A stretch of 64,000 bases of DNA, from assembly GCA_010094045.1 (NCBI GenBank), contig ML986658.1, positions 62,001 through 126,000 of the forward strand, given 5' to 3'. The notes beneath the pieces were generated by a model that did not search any database, was not told the origin of the DNA, and worked only from the letters and a program-made list of their open reading frames with translations. Of this stretch, positions 14,040 to 26,649 are shown piece after piece; position 1 is the first letter of the stretch, and every line of letters starts with the position of its first letter. The DNA comes from Lojkania enalia (Eukaryota; Ascomycota; Dothideomycetes; Pleosporales). The translations under genes and the position numbers were made by a program.

Positions 14040-15104
14040 CTAACTTGTCCCTTCCGGATAATAACTCCTAATATTCTCCCTCACCGAGACCTCAAACCTC
14101 TCATACCCTTCGCACTGCAATCGCTTCAGCAACCCGACACTCCTCTCCATTGGCGGCTTCGTCAAATCCTCCCCTCTATCTCTCAACATAATCGGAACTT
14201 TCCTCCCCATCGTCTCCTCCAACACCTTGGCGACCCCCACCCACGTATACGGCTCTGCCCACGCAAATATGCGCTCCGACTCCACCCCCTCCAGCACCGC
14301 GGCTGCAACATGCAATCTCGCTGCGTCCCGCACGTCGACGTACCACTGCGGATCCAGCCACTCGAATACCTCTGCATTCACGCCTTCGTACAGACTCCGC
14401 ACGTAGCCCGCTGTCGTTGGGTACTGCTGGTCGGTAGGCGCGAGCACGGGGCCAATACAAGTCGCCGGTAGCACAGTATTCACGTCGAACCCGGCATCTC
14501 TATTTTCCCGCGCCCAGGCCCAAGCTTCCTGCTCAGCCCTCGTCTTCGCCGCAACATAGGTTAGTACGGGTCGCGCTTCCTTGGGGGTGTTGGGATCCCG
14601 CAACGCGATTTCGGCGGTGGTGTTGTAGGTGGCGGTGGTCAGATTGGCTGGGGTGTTGGGCGTAGGGAACATGACCGCCCAGGAGGAAGACGTGAAGACT
14701 ACGCGCCGGATCTGCGCGCCGGATTTATTAGCGGCGGCAGCGCTGGATAGGATGTTCAGGTTTGCAGTCACAGAGCGCGAGATTATGGTCGGGTCATCAG
14801 TAAAGATGTTGATGGCAGCTGTTTGGATGACAGCGGAGACGTCGCGGAGCGCGTCATCGTAGCATCCGGGGGCTTCGATATCGGGGATCTCGATGAGGGA
14901 GAATTTGACGTCTGGATGGCGGGATTGGAAGAGAGGTAGCATCCAGGAACAGCGGGTTAGGTCTCGGACTGTGCCGCGGACATTGTAGCCGTAATGGAGC
15001 AGTTGGTCGACGATGTGCGAGGCTATGAGGCCGTTGGCAGCGATTACGAGGATAAGGGAGCCTGGTGGGAGGAGCGGGTCCTGGATTTGTGGCGCCATGC
15101 CCAT
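14040..15104 (-). CDS. Extended SDR, NAD(P)-dependent epimerase/dehydratase-type reductase
   Basis: Single-exon gene, 354 aa from the ATG at 15104 (another ATG two codons in, and an in-frame ATG at 15176 that would add a non-homologous lead). It resembles the dihydroflavonol-4-reductase/Gre2-type aldehyde reductase group: a Rossmann start, VRGTVRD after the second strand, VVFTSSSWAV for the catalytic Ser region, and YVAAKTRAE as the YxxxK active site. The nucleotide loop reads IAANGLIAS where the family has TGANGFIAS, so the first glycine is replaced by Ala; this may weaken cofactor binding. It would reduce a carbonyl or aldehyde with NADPH in the cytosol. It lies between two P450 genes, so a tailoring role is plausible but unproven. 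Confidence 0.85.
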   Translation of the reverse strand: MGMAPQIQDPLLPPGSLILVIAANGLIASHIVDQLLHYGYNVRGTVRDLTRCSWMLPLFQSRHPDVKFSLIEIPDIEAPGCYDDALRDVSAVIQTAAINIFTDDPTIISRSVTANLNILSSAAAANKSGAQIRRVVFTSSSWAVMFPTPNTPANLTTATYNTTAEIALRDPNTPKEARPVLTYVAAKTRAEQEAWAWARENRDAGFDVNTVLPATCIGPVLAPTDQQYPTTAGYVRSLYEGVNAEVFEWLDPQWYVDVRDAARLHVAAAVLEGVESERIFAWAEPYTWVGVAKVLEETMGRKVPIMLRDRGEDLTKPPMERSVGLLKRLQCEGYERFEVSVRENIRSYYPEGTS

Positions 15105-15657
15105 GTACAGTCTTCGACTGTGCAATTGTATGACGAGGTTGTGCGTCTTTTCAGGCCTGATTTGTAGCTTATCCACTTAGAATCTGCGATTACAATAAAG
15201 TTGAAGGCCCATCCTAATTTATACGTCCACCCAGCCTGCTTCCTCTGCGGCGCATCGTACGACCTACAACCGAACGCGTATGGATATTTTCTAATCGGGG
15301 TTAATTGTATCGCGCCAAGCTCGTAACCACCAACAATGATCCTTGAAGCTCGAACATAGATATTTTTCGCTGGGCTAATTCTCGTGTCTCTACTTATACA
15401 AGATACTAGACGAAATATTGTCCTGAGTTGCATTGTCAGCCGCGAATGAGATGTAGCGCCGCAGGAAACTCGCTTCGATTTTCACCAATACAAGCTAACG
15501 ATGTCATACTACTCGGGCTATACGACAGTGGCCGAAGGACCAAGAGTGGAGTTTACTCAATGTATTGATGCTTTACATGCATGAGCACCAAAATTATCAA
15601 TCATCACTTTACAGTCTCAGACTTACATTGCGATTATAATTTGGCGTATACCCAGGT
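15105..15657. other. Intergenic, no gene seen
   Basis: Promoter side of the reductase and 3' side of the second P450. Frames reading through 15433 extend the reductase frame only in a different phase and carry no motif. Confidence 0.5.
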
Positions 15658-17371
15658 CTATTCCACCCGCTTCCTTAAATTCATCATCAGAGGCCGTTTA
15701 TCCCACAAATAATAGACTTTCTGGTCGACCCAAATCTCACTTTCCTGACAAAGCGAGATGTCAAAATTGAAGAGCAGTTTTGAAAGGATCGTCCGTATTT
15801 CCGCATACCCGAGCCTGTTGAGCGGTTAGCTTCATCCCTCAAATTAGATACGGAGAAGATCTAGATCCTTACGCCTTCCCCAAACAACCTCTTGGTCCCA
15901 ATTGAAAGGCTTGAACGGCATCTAATTCATCATTTGGGAACCTAGAATCACCCAGCCACCGCTCCGGGATGAACTCGTCTGGAAGGGTGAAATTGTGTGG
16001 CGAATGATAAGTAGCGTAGTGGTGCGTCGCTACAGACGTCTATCGAGTCGTTAGGGTCGGATACTCTTCTCTATTCGAGATTCCTTACGCCTTCTGGAAC
16101 GAAATAGCCATCGACGGTCTCACCACCAGGAGGCGGAAGCCGGTGTAACGCATGAGGAACTGGTGGATACATCCGCAAACCCTCTTCAATCACCGCATTG
16201 AGGTAGGTCAAGTTACTAGTCGCTTCAAAAGTAATGTCAGCATCGTCTGCAAACGCGCCGCGAATCTCGGTCGCCAGTTTATCCAGGACCGTCCGGTTCT
16301 TGCAGAGATAGTATGAGATGCCAGAGAGAGCAGTGGCCGACGTCTCACTCCCCGCAATTATCATTCTTCCATAGTTAGTATCCTTCATCCAGACATCTCA
16401 GACCGATCACTCACATATAAGCATTACTCCTAATTTCCTCCCTAGTCATCACCTTCTCCCTCTCCAACTCCTTAGACCGCACACCTTCTTCACAAATCCC
16501 ATTCTTCAGAATCCAAGACATAAAATCCGGCCTCTGAGTCCCCATCTCGATCCTCCGATCCGCTTTCGCGGCCGCAAGCCTAAAATGATCCTCCCCCATC
16601 CTCAACACCCTTCTTGGAATAAACCTCACCAGCAGCCACCTCGCCGCCGGAAACTGCTTGACCACCCCAATCCACGTCAGTGCCTTGATCGCCCCAAATG
16701 CCAACCGAATCCACTCATGCAACACCCCCTCCCTCAAACACCCAAAGCTCTCTCCGAACATTAGATCCCCCGTGACATCGAACGTCGCGTAATTGAACCA
16801 CGCGCCGAGATCCAGAGGGTCGTTTCCAGACTGAATCTTGAGGCGCTGGATGAGCGTGTCGATGTAGGATAGTATCAGTGGTTCCTGCGCTCGCAACGCC
16901 TCCCCCGTGAACGCTCCAGCCATCAGCCGTCTCTGCCTCGCATGATCCCCATCCCTCACTGCGCTCAGCAAATGATCAACCCCGTTCACCGGCGGCTCGT
17001 AGTACAATCTCTCTTTCCCGAAACTCCTGTCGCCCACCCGCCCGTAGATGTCGCGCCACGATTGCGCAGTGAAGAAGGCGAGTTGGTTGGGTCCTACACG
17101 AACAACAGACCCAAATTTCTTGTGCAGGCTGAGCATTTGGAGGTGGATGTCGCCGCGGAGCATGGAAATTTGGAAGGGGAGGCGGGAGATAGACCATAGG
17201 ACGGGACCAGGGATGGAGCGGAGGGGGGAGAGGTAGAGAAGGGTTATTACGCGGTGGAGGCGGTGGAGGATTGTCTAAGTTGTGTGAGCGCTGGGTGTGT
17301 TTTTTTTGGGGATGCATGTTGCGTACGAGGGCCAGTATTGCGTATAGGACGAGCTGGGTAGGAGAGGACAT
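15658..17371 (-). CDS. Cytochrome P450 monooxygenase, isotrichodermin C-15 hydroxylase-like (CYP65-type)
   Basis: Five exons on the minus strand: 17371-17327, 17274-16415, 16365-16089, 16039-15873 and 15814-15658, about 501 aa. Exon 1 is only 15 codons, coding a short hydrophobic start (SSPTQLVLYAILAL) that continues into RVITLLYLSPL, together the ER anchor, then the hinge RSIPGPVLW. Motifs in order: DLMFGESFG after the C-helix region, I-helix AGSETS, EEGLRMYPP (ExxR), FIPERW, and heme loop FQLGPRGCLG with Cys about 446. Intron 2 has a perfect TACTAAC branch site close to its acceptor. Family members hydroxylate terpenoid or polyketide-like substrates; the name reflects similarity of class only, and the substrate here is unknown. 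Confidence 0.9.
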
Positions 17372-18399
17372 ATTGGAATCGTTCTAGAATTCAGTGTCCT
17401 GAGGATTGCGATTAGCTGTTCAGAAACTTACTCTGCGCTTGAAATTTTTGGCTTTAATTATTCGAAGGGTAGTATTAACCTCACAGGGTTCCCCGCAAGG
17501 AAATAGGAAATAGTTTCGTAGATGCACGATAAGAGCGACATGCATTCCCAAATCGGTAGTTGGGTGCTGACGCTCGCGATACGAAGAGCTAGCCAAAAAG
17601 TAATCCAATGATGTGGATTGGGCTATATTCTTGTGTAACATTTCATGCATGCTGGTGCTGAGCTGATCCAACCCACTATCCTTATTTGCAGGGTATCTGC
17701 AGGGGAGGATTGGGCTGCGGAATTATTAAGACTGAGATGAGCCGTCTTTCAAGCATTCGCGTGATTGCTGCTTGGTCTAGGTATCGGAATTCCGAATGCG
17801 ATTTAACCTATCCTACGCACATAGTTATGGTTTTACTATTAGCATACTACGTAGAATAGAACCTCCAAAATAGGTTGCGCTATTCGATTTAGGCCATATA
17901 GTGTAACCAATTGTTCAAGATGAGTTCATTGCTAATGAGGATTGCTGGGCGCCGAATATACAGAAACTACTATGTAGAACGCTCTTTTTCTAGTCTTGTG
18001 CCTGCTTTAGAACAAAAATTTGGTGCTCCATTGCGTATAGTTTATATCTTATTATTATACAAATCCATAGTGAGCTTTGATTATTTCAGACTAGAAGATC
18101 ATTAATTTTACCTAAGTAGAGATTTGGGTCATCAATTTAGACATAAGCAGGTGCTCATACTGATTAGGAAGGAGCGAATGAAGATAAGATATTCTATTAG
18201 GAAGAGCACGTAGCTAGAATGGTATCGGTTTACGTATGTATTTACCCCCACAAATATCAAAGATCGCACCAGTTGTTTATCTTACCCTTTAATAATTTAT
18301 ATCCTAGGCCGGAGAGATATAAAATACTTCATTACATTATATAAGGAAGGGCGTGGATTGTACACACCGATTGTACTGTTGGTATCCTTGCGGATTGTA
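17372..18399. other. Intergenic, AT-rich from about 17750
   Basis: Base composition becomes AT-rich from about 17750 to 18350 and stop-dense in all frames. A 64-codon frame at 17911-18105 has no recognisable motif. Composition would fit an old mutated repeat, but I can name no element and see no terminal repeats. Confidence 0.4.
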
Positions 18400-19446
18400 T
18401 CATTTTCGGCTCAATATCGGCGTTGACTCTGTGATCGCTGGAGTAGTGAAGGAAGAATCAGGCCCGGCGGTCTCTAACGGATCGAGCGTAGTAGTATCAA
18501 ATACCGGCGCCGTCGTAAAAGTCACCGCTTCTTCCGCGTTCGGACATCCAGGGTCCTTGAACTCCTCTTGGCAAACGATATGTATGTAATTGCCACCCCA
18601 GGTATCGTTATCTGCTTGCCCGGGCTGCTGCCTCTCAGTGATGCCCCACCATCCGACTTCTTCGTTGTTGAAGCAGAATCCCATCGAGCAGCGGAGCTTG
18701 TCTTCGTCCCACACTCCGGGAAACCACCAGTAGCTGCGAGCCAGAAAGGCTGTGCGGAATCCGCCCGGGGTGAAGAAAGTTTGTGACCGGCCCTCGTAAT
18801 TTGGAAACTCCCAGACCGTCATTTTGAATTCTAATCGCTCTCTTGTGGTTGAAATTGGCGGAAATTCTGAAATCTTGCTTGGGCTTGTTATCATGCTCGT
18901 GATCGTGCTTAGACTTGCTCTTGTACTTGCGCTCGTGGCACTAATTGAACCGTTGCTCATGCTCGCAGGACTAGTCTTTCATTAGTTTCCGTACTGAAGC
19001 AAAGGCCGTCCTACTAACGTAGTTGAGGCATTTTTACTCCTTTGCCCTATCGTACCGCCTAGCGCACCTCCCACTACTGCACCAATAAGAAGGACCAATA
19101 TCACGAGAATTAAACATAGTTTTTTCTTTCGAGATCGATCATGTTGCGAAGTCTGGGCCGTATCTTGATTTCTTGTACTGTCTGGAGGCTTCGATCCATC
19201 TTCTGTACCAACATAATAGAGTGGTGAATCTAAAGAATTAACTTCTGGACCTGTCATCCACGTTCCATGATGAACATAGGCATCGGGAGTGTCTGGGATG
19301 ACAATCGGAAGCTCCTTGTCATTGTGGACAGCCTCAGGTCCTCCACAAACAACCCCGGGGGGGTAGTTCGTTGATACAGTTCGCGATACTGGGTTCCGAG
19401 AACCATTTTGTTCCGTATTTGAAGGCATTTCTGTTGCTCTAAGCAT
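18400..19446 (-). CDS. Type II single-pass membrane protein, function unknown
   Basis: Two exons, 19446-19015 and 18975-18400, about 335 aa. The 39-base intron (GTAGGA...GAAAG) is short, so the join is less certain; without it the first frame stops after 6 more codons. A second in-frame ATG is at 19428. Residues 1-109 are hydrophilic and Pro/Ser-rich, ending in a basic cluster DRSRKKK. The membrane helix spans about 110-131 (CLILVILVLLIGAVVGGALGG). The positive-inside rule puts the C-terminus outside. A Ser/Thr linker is followed by a Trp-, Phe- and Cys-bearing domain (VWEFPNYEGRSQTFF, SYWWFPGVW, GFCFNNEEVGWWG) and a Thr-rich tail. Fungal genomes hold many such surface proteins, but I recognise no named family. 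Confidence 0.68.
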
Positions 19447-21087
19447 AATTCAAATAGTGCTGGTTCAGTAACGACCGTGGTGAGGTATGCGAAAGAATGG
19501 GAGCCCGCCCTCGACGCCAATTTGCGGCAACAAAATTAATATATGAAAGCTGGACTACTACATAAAGGGATACCGAGAACATAGAGATGGTATGTCACCT
19601 CTGGTTCGTGTAACCCATGTGCACTTTCGGAGTACCAGCGGCTGAAAATCGTTCGTATCTATGCTCCACCACCCAACTGTCCGTCCAGCTAGCAACTGTA
19701 TTCGAACTACATCTTAATATTTCGTATATGAAAGGGGGCGAGGCAACGAACCAGTCGGCTATGTTTGCTGTTGCCTTCTTTAATCGGAGTTCTAGCGTTC
19801 ACCAGCCTCATTTGGGGGCGATAAGGCCAATAACTCGGAGGCCGATTATTGCCAACTGACATATGGACGATCTCAATACGACCCGCATTCGTTTATGCGG
19901 CTGTATTCCGTGTGGAACAACCTGAAACAGTGTTTGAGAAATCACGAGCCGATAACCTGGACTACGGGGCTCGCTAGCTCTTGCAGGATAATAAACCGCT
20001 GATAGAGCAACCAAAGATGACACATTTATCCGCAAAGAAATATCTTTTGGAAAACTCCCAGTCCCACAATGCAAGAAATTTGGCCCCCGCGGGAATTACT
20101 AGGTTACCGGCTGACGCAGAATAGATCAAGTAACACCTGAGACCGTATTCGAGGATTAGAGGGCGCAACTGGGGAAGAAGAAGAGAGAAGAATATTCAAA
20201 TCCGAACTGCAAGATTACTCCTTAATATTACAGTTGCCTTACGGCATGTTTAATTAAAAAACCCTCAAGCAGCTTATATGCTGTAGAGCTGAGGAGTTTT
20301 AAGATAAACAGTCCTACCAAAAGTAAATCTTCAATCCAGAGATAAAGATAAGATTTTCTACTCTAGATTTGAGCGGGAGTGTAAGATTGGTTTGTGTATC
20401 TTTAATAAAGTGTTATATTCTTGAAGCGAAAGCTATATTATATATTCTGTATAAATTCAATGACCGGATTTAAGTAGGGTATATCTCAGTTTAATAGAAG
20501 CTTATTAGGTGTTAAAATTAAGATAGTACGTATGAAAAGATGTTGGTCCTAGGTCAATAGTTGATATTAATAACACTCCTGGATTATAATAGGTAATAAT
20601 TTGTCACGTGATTTATAGCTTAAAGTAATTAATACGAGGCTGTAACTACTCCTTAGCTGCTAAGTTCTGTTGAAGCCATCTCTTGCATCGCGAAATTTAA
20701 ATTTTTTTTTTTTTTTTTCTAACCAATATATTTAAGAATTAGATAAGGTGCTTAGAGAGCTATTAGCTCATCAAGGGATGAGACAGCTAGTACCTCAGAT
20801 ATAAGAATTAAGAAAAATCCCGAAGGTATAGGTACGAAATGGTATTTATTACAGATAGTATATATGGTTTGAAATTAACAGTCTTAGAGCAAATACCTAG
20901 TTTAGGATGAAGGTTACCAATTTGAAAAGGATGGATAATTTTTTTCTTTCACGAAAAGAGTGGTGTATATACGTTAATATGCTCAAAAGCGACAGTGATG
21001 GATTCTTAAATATATATCCAATGAAAAATAAATATAGTCGGATTTAAGAAAGGATCGGTACTATTAGAATAAGAATAAACGTATAAT
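19447..21087. other. Gene-poor, AT-rich block
   Basis: From about 20190 to 21080 the sequence is strongly AT-rich with stops in every frame and a run of T at about 20702-20719. This resembles repeat-derived, mutated DNA, but no transposase or reverse-transcriptase motif is readable and I see no terminal repeats. Confidence 0.45.
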
Positions 21088-22307
21088 CTATCGCTTGTTG
21101 CCCCGAGATGGGTATGGCGGAGGATCATCTCGGCCTCCCTTATCTCCCTTCCTAAGTACTAGATCAACCTTACTGTCGTTCGTGTTAGTTGTCGAATCAA
21201 CTTTGCCACCTGCTATAGTGCTAGAAATAACTGTGCTATACCGACTCTGCCAGATCGCAATCTCCTCCTCGATATCAGTCGCCCACTCACTTGGCAAGCA
21301 GAACTTCACACTGCTATCTTCCAAAACCATAAAATACTGCCCAGCCGCCCAAGGATTCAGGGCAAGATAGGATATACTTTTCTCAGGGATGTCTTTAATA
21401 ATATCTTCGAGTTCGGGAAAGTGGCCTGCAAAGTCCCAGGACACCTCGCCGTTGGGCCATAGGACAAACCACGAGCCACCAAAACCGAGACTTACGTGCG
21501 TGGTATTCTTTCGGGTTGGGTTGGAAGAACTGGCATCTAGTAGATTCTTCAGAGTGGCCGGAATGGTGGACGAGTAGAATTTGCCGCCCGCAACACTAGG
21601 AATACATGCATAGAAAGTGCGACATGGCCCTACGGCTATGTGCGTGCCGATGACTTTTGGAAGAGGCTTGAACCAGTCCATAAGATCCGGATGGGAGTTT
21701 TGGAAATCTATGTTAGAGTTAACTAGAGGCCAAATGCAGAGGATCAACACCATCTAATATAGCAGTAAATCTGCATATATGTAGGGGAACTTGATGAATG
21801 AGCAAGGCTGGAGGCTCTGCCTTCACTTATATGACCGTCGTGCTGCCGTTATACTCGGGCAGATGTGATGATAATTTAGAAATACTCACCGAATGTGAAT
21901 CTATCATTTCCTTCGCTCGATGTATACATAGCAAAGTATTCCTGATCTGTTGGCCCTAGTGCGATACATTGTGGGCGCTGCAGTGCTTTAATCGGATCAT
22001 CCGGGCTGATGAGGACATACCGGTTGAACTGCTCCGGAATATTCAGACTATATTTCGCATTAGTGGCGGCGATGTGCCATTCAAGTCATACTCACAGTCT
22101 TGCAGTTCGACCAGCATAAAGATAATAGCTATGCGAAGGCCCAAAAGCAAAATAGACATCCGGCATTTTGCGCACCTCTTCTGGCGCTTCAACCCGAGCG
22201 ACAGTCTTTTTCCTCGTACTAAAAAGCCTACTCAATCTCCGTCGTTGAGATCTCTTCTCAACAGGCTCGACAGGCAGGTTTTCGTCCTGAATATCCCAAT
22301 TCCGCAT
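21088..22307 (-). CDS. Conserved-looking hypothetical protein
   Basis: Three exons on the minus strand: 22307-22096, 22047-21890 and 21707-21088, about 329 aa. Intron phases agree; the second intron is unusually long here (182 bases) with CTAAC before its ATAG acceptor. The N-terminus has a basic stretch (KRSQRRRLSRLFSTRKK). The middle reads MPDVYFAFGPSHSYYLYAG, then FNRYVLISPDD and QCIALGPTDQEYFAMYTS. The third exon holds GFGGSWFVLWPNGEVSWDF, an aromatic-rich strand pattern that could be one blade or repeat of a beta fold. The C-terminus is charged and Pro-rich. No membrane segment or signal peptide. I do not recognise the family; lone-standing, it gives no context clue. Confidence 0.72.
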
Positions 22308-25300
22308 TTAGGCAGACAATGATGGATTAGGGTCAGACTCATGGCGGGGCACATTATATACCCACCAAATTTAACAAGGCTGAAGTGCAGCCGAATTTCT
22401 TGGGAGCAGGCGCCAATGGAGGATAAGGGCGCTGGGTGGTTGATCGATTCGTCCTGGAGGACTAGGGGTCCTTAAAGGACTAGGCTTGCTCAGCCCCGCT
22501 ATGCAGCCCCCACGACACACCAGTATTGCGTGGTGCGGGATGGTAGGCTAGACATGGAGGACAAAGCAACGTAAAATAGGTTGAGTTATTTCAGTGCACG
22601 TTATATCTTCCTGCAGCTCCAGGGACCTGGAAGCAGCCAGAAGCGAATGTGTTACCGTTGTAGAACTGCCTTTTCTTTTGATATACACCTTTTGAAGCGG
22701 TAGGCTATTAATATACATGAAGGTTTCTCCAAAGGTCCTGGAGAGTTGCCTGAAAGTCAACTGCACCCCCTTATGTCCAGCTTTTCTAATATAACTGGCT
22801 ACCTGGCTAGTTGGTCTATCCCGAGTTCCTTTCGACGTTTAAGATGATTCAATTCCGTCGGTGCTATCTCTATTATCTTCACGATCTTCGTCAAACAAGG
22901 CTGTGTCAGCATTAACCCCTGAGCTGGTCTTTTTGTATTTGCGCCTGTTCTCCGAGTCCTTAAAGTCCTCAACTCGACTCTACTATAGAGTTGCCCATTG
23001 CCCGAAATTCTGCTCATGGAGAGGTACTGTAACCTAAGTACCGATGTATCAGTTTAAGGTAATAGAGCAATCAGAATGAATCACACACCTTATTCGCCCT
23101 TCAGCGTCCATTCTGTCTCAGTTCGATCCTTTCTGTTCCTCTGAACATATTTAACTGACTAGAGGACCTGGGTTGTGATGTTCATTTCGCAATGCTCTTT
23201 TTTCTAACTGGGGTGAACGTCTGCCAGCACAGCTTTCAGGGCAAATGGACCCTTTGGCGGTCACCTCTTCGTAACACCCAAAACTTAGTTTAGAGTTCAA
23301 ACTACTAGAAATAAAGTTGGCATGTCTTAATGTGATCCTGATTAGTTCCTACCGAATGTATGAGCATATGCACGGCAGCTTCGAAACCCTGCGATGTTGC
23401 GTCGCCGAATACCATTTTGAACTGAGAGGCGTGCGGATCAAATCTCGCCGCAATGAAGCCTCTTCGTACTTGCGAACGAAATATATGATTCCAACCTTCG
23501 ATCCTCTGACTAAGAAGTGTTCTCTTGACTGAACCGTGGGCAGAATAAGGACATATGGCGTTTCAATCGTATCCTAGTAATCACCGCAGAAAATTATGAG
23601 TTTACTATCGAATCCCGGAAGGCTAGCGAGTGCAGTGGTATATGCATTTTCTGATCACATTCATGTTTCGACGTTGTCCATGAGCATGTCATTGAGACAG
23701 CCTTTTAGCTAGTTTCCGACTGTCCATGTCTCTCGGCTACCTGGTGACTTCACGGCCTCAATCATTCTCCCTTTTGCCAGCCTGGGAAATGGTATTGAGC
23801 TGAAAAGAAGCCCTGGCTTTGTTGCAATTCGGAAGTATATACAAACGGATGTGCCTTAGTAACTCGACGTTCGCTGGCTAGACTTGAAATCGGCGTGATT
23901 TTCGTGAAGATCGATGTGATTGAGTAGTTTTCACACAAGGTTGGGTATCCTGAAGGAGGGGCTGAGTATTCAAGGCACGGTCAGGCAATAATAGATAACT
24001 GGGCTCCAGTGTGGATGCGTTGGATCAAGTGAAAGCTAGAACTGGGCCTCAAAGAAGGGGCTGGCCGCCCCCAAAAACCTCGCTTGGCAATTGTAGATAC
24101 CCGGCTTTGGTATGAGTGCGCTTGGAGGTGGTTGTTGATTGGAGGATAGGGAAAATGGAAGAGTCGAAGAAGCAGAGCAGGAATTATGATAAATTGTCTC
24201 GTGCGTCAGCTTTTACCCACAGCACGGTATCCACAATCCTGCCTTCACCTCTAATTCTCATAGTACGCCTTCAGCAAGCTACCTTCATCTAAAACTTGAC
24301 CGCAATTTGGAAATACATTCCTATTAGTAGTAGACCGGTAGCCTAATCTGGAGGCCCGTAGGGCATGCTGGTGAAGAGTTGAATTAAGCGGAGATTGATT
24401 CGGCTGCCTGGCGGGGTGGTAGAATCTATTTCTGCTTCATTAAATTTTGCTGCTCTATCAAATTTGTTTGTAGAGGAATTCTTAATTACTTTAAAGCCAT
24501 TTTTTTTAATATATACTAAGCCTTGAAATAATTGTAAACAACTATAAGTTGATAGAGTCGGGCAGTATTTTAATGCTAGTTTACTAGAAGGAAACAACAT
24601 TGAAAACGGGAATGTCTGATATAGTACTTTCTCAGATCTAGGGGATATTGCTTGTACCGCCGATATAGAGGACGTCTGTCGAGGATATAAGATGAAGTAA
24701 TCTCTATATAATATTATAAAGGGGGAGTTGCTGTTTATAATTTCCACATTCGTTCTAGGCATATTCAAAACTAAAACACTTTTGCATGTCGGATCGAGGC
24801 TGGTAAAGTGCTGCTAGGCTGATTAGTAGAATATAATCGAATATCGATCCTAGATATCTCCTTTAATTAGTACAACGGTAGGCTAATCGTTCCTTTCGTT
24901 TAGGTGGTGTGAATGAAGGAGCTTCGGTAATTTGGAAGACGGCTGGATACTTAACCCTACAATAGACTGACAGGAATTTAGGGGAAATTGAGTAATATAT
25001 ACAGCAACTCCGTCGTGTGACTTTAAATAGCCACATTAGGCGAAATATTGTTATTTCGATGCCAACCGGTAATGGAAGTCCGTCGCTAAGTGCGGATATA
25101 ATAAGCATGCGGAAACAATTTTGACTGTGTTGCATTACACAGCATCAATATTACAATATGTTCAAAAATTCATACCTAACACTAACCATATAGGTAGTAA
25201 TCGAAGAGAGATTTGCAATCGAGGAAGGAAATTGGTCTTCTGCTGCTGCGTAGAACGGCGAAGAATTGTTGCATGTATCCAGGCTGATCCCAGTGCTTAC

Positions 25301-26649
25301 CCATCCCACACAACTTAAGTGTGGGTCATTTCCGGCGATCGGCCTCCACATCAACTATAACGACACTCGGCATCGATCAGCTCTTTGGATATCGTATGTA
25401 ATAAACCGATGATGTTTTTTCGCGCTAGGCAAAATGGACCTCAGCACGGTATAGGCTCGCTTTACGCGGATGGATAGCAGGCGACCACTGTTTGCGTTGG
25501 CCCCCACGCCTCCCAGGTTACGCGACGCTCCGCAGGAAGTAAGACTTTTGATAATGAGGAGCCTTGACGCTTATGGATATCATGCGTAGGGCGTAAGTAC
25601 CAAGCGCTCGAAGAATCCGGAGGACACCGAGACATCGCCACAGTCTCAGGTGATCACAACTCGATGCCTCGTCAATGTCCGCCGCAAGAGCTTGGTTACA
25701 CGACCCCTACAAAATGCCGACAGGTCGATCATCAAGTCGGTCCCGGCAATGACCCAAATAGGCTACAGAGCTGAGTCGATGGAGCTAGATCGGGAAGAGC
25801 TATGGAAAGAAACGTGGTCGTGCTCCTCATGCGTAGGAACGATATGGACACTGCGCTGTAGTTGCGGAACACAATACGAGACTTCGCCTCTCGTATCCAC
25901 CAATTCCGTTCATGCGACTTTCTAGTCCTAGGGTCATGAATACGCCGGCGAATGACGTTGTTGCTGGGGCACGTTGTGGTGTCGGAATGCGACCTGCACA
26001 GCCTACATTTGCTTGGGATTCCCCTGAATCTCGCATAGATGCCCAATCAGGCAGATTAACAAGGCATCCAACTCACGTGACAAAAGTATCTTAGCTGTTT
26101 GCGAGCGGATGCCTTGCGCTGGCCATCCAATTATCGATTTCTTGCAAATGTCTTTCAATTGCTGGCGGGGGGTAAGGTTGCACCAAATCAACATTGGTTT
26201 TGCGCTGCATAAGTTGGCCCTTCCTCCATTATATCTTTTATTTCTTGTGATGGCCCGTTCACTATTTTGCTTCGCTTCGTACGCTTTGCTCTTATCAGCG
26301 ATTGGACGCTGCCTGGTTTCAGAAGCTAGAACCACGGCGCCGGGGTGGAGGATGACATTCTGGGCGTGAGGCGTGTTCCTTCCACGCACTTACCAAGTAA
26401 CGGGGAAAGACGGACGCATTCGCAAGGCTGGGAACTACTTTATAAATCCCCGCTAATTCTTTGTCCCACTTCTCCTACATCGTCATTGACCCCCAGTCAA
26501 TCCCCAACTTTTGACTCGCACACGACTTAAGTCTTCTGTGCATCGTCGTCCATTCCTTTGAGTCTTTCTTTACCAGTCCTGCCACTCATTCTGCTCCCTG
26601 TATTTTTCTCTGTATTTTTCCTGAGACTTAATTGCCGACCAATTCCAAC
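22308..26649. other. Gene-poor 4.3 kb stretch
   Basis: No gene can be supported. Frames of up to 141 codons exist (24343-24768 minus; 25650-25925 plus; 26003-26389 minus) but lack motifs, plausible starts or splice partners. Composition varies from AT-rich (about 24300-25100) to balanced. The last 200 bases are pyrimidine-rich and form the leader of the secreted-protein gene. Confidence 0.5.

Noticed and set aside
24343..24768. 141-codon minus-strand frame in AT-rich DNA, possible transposon remnant
   Set aside because: No transposase, integrase or reverse-transcriptase motif and no terminal repeats; cannot be told from chance.
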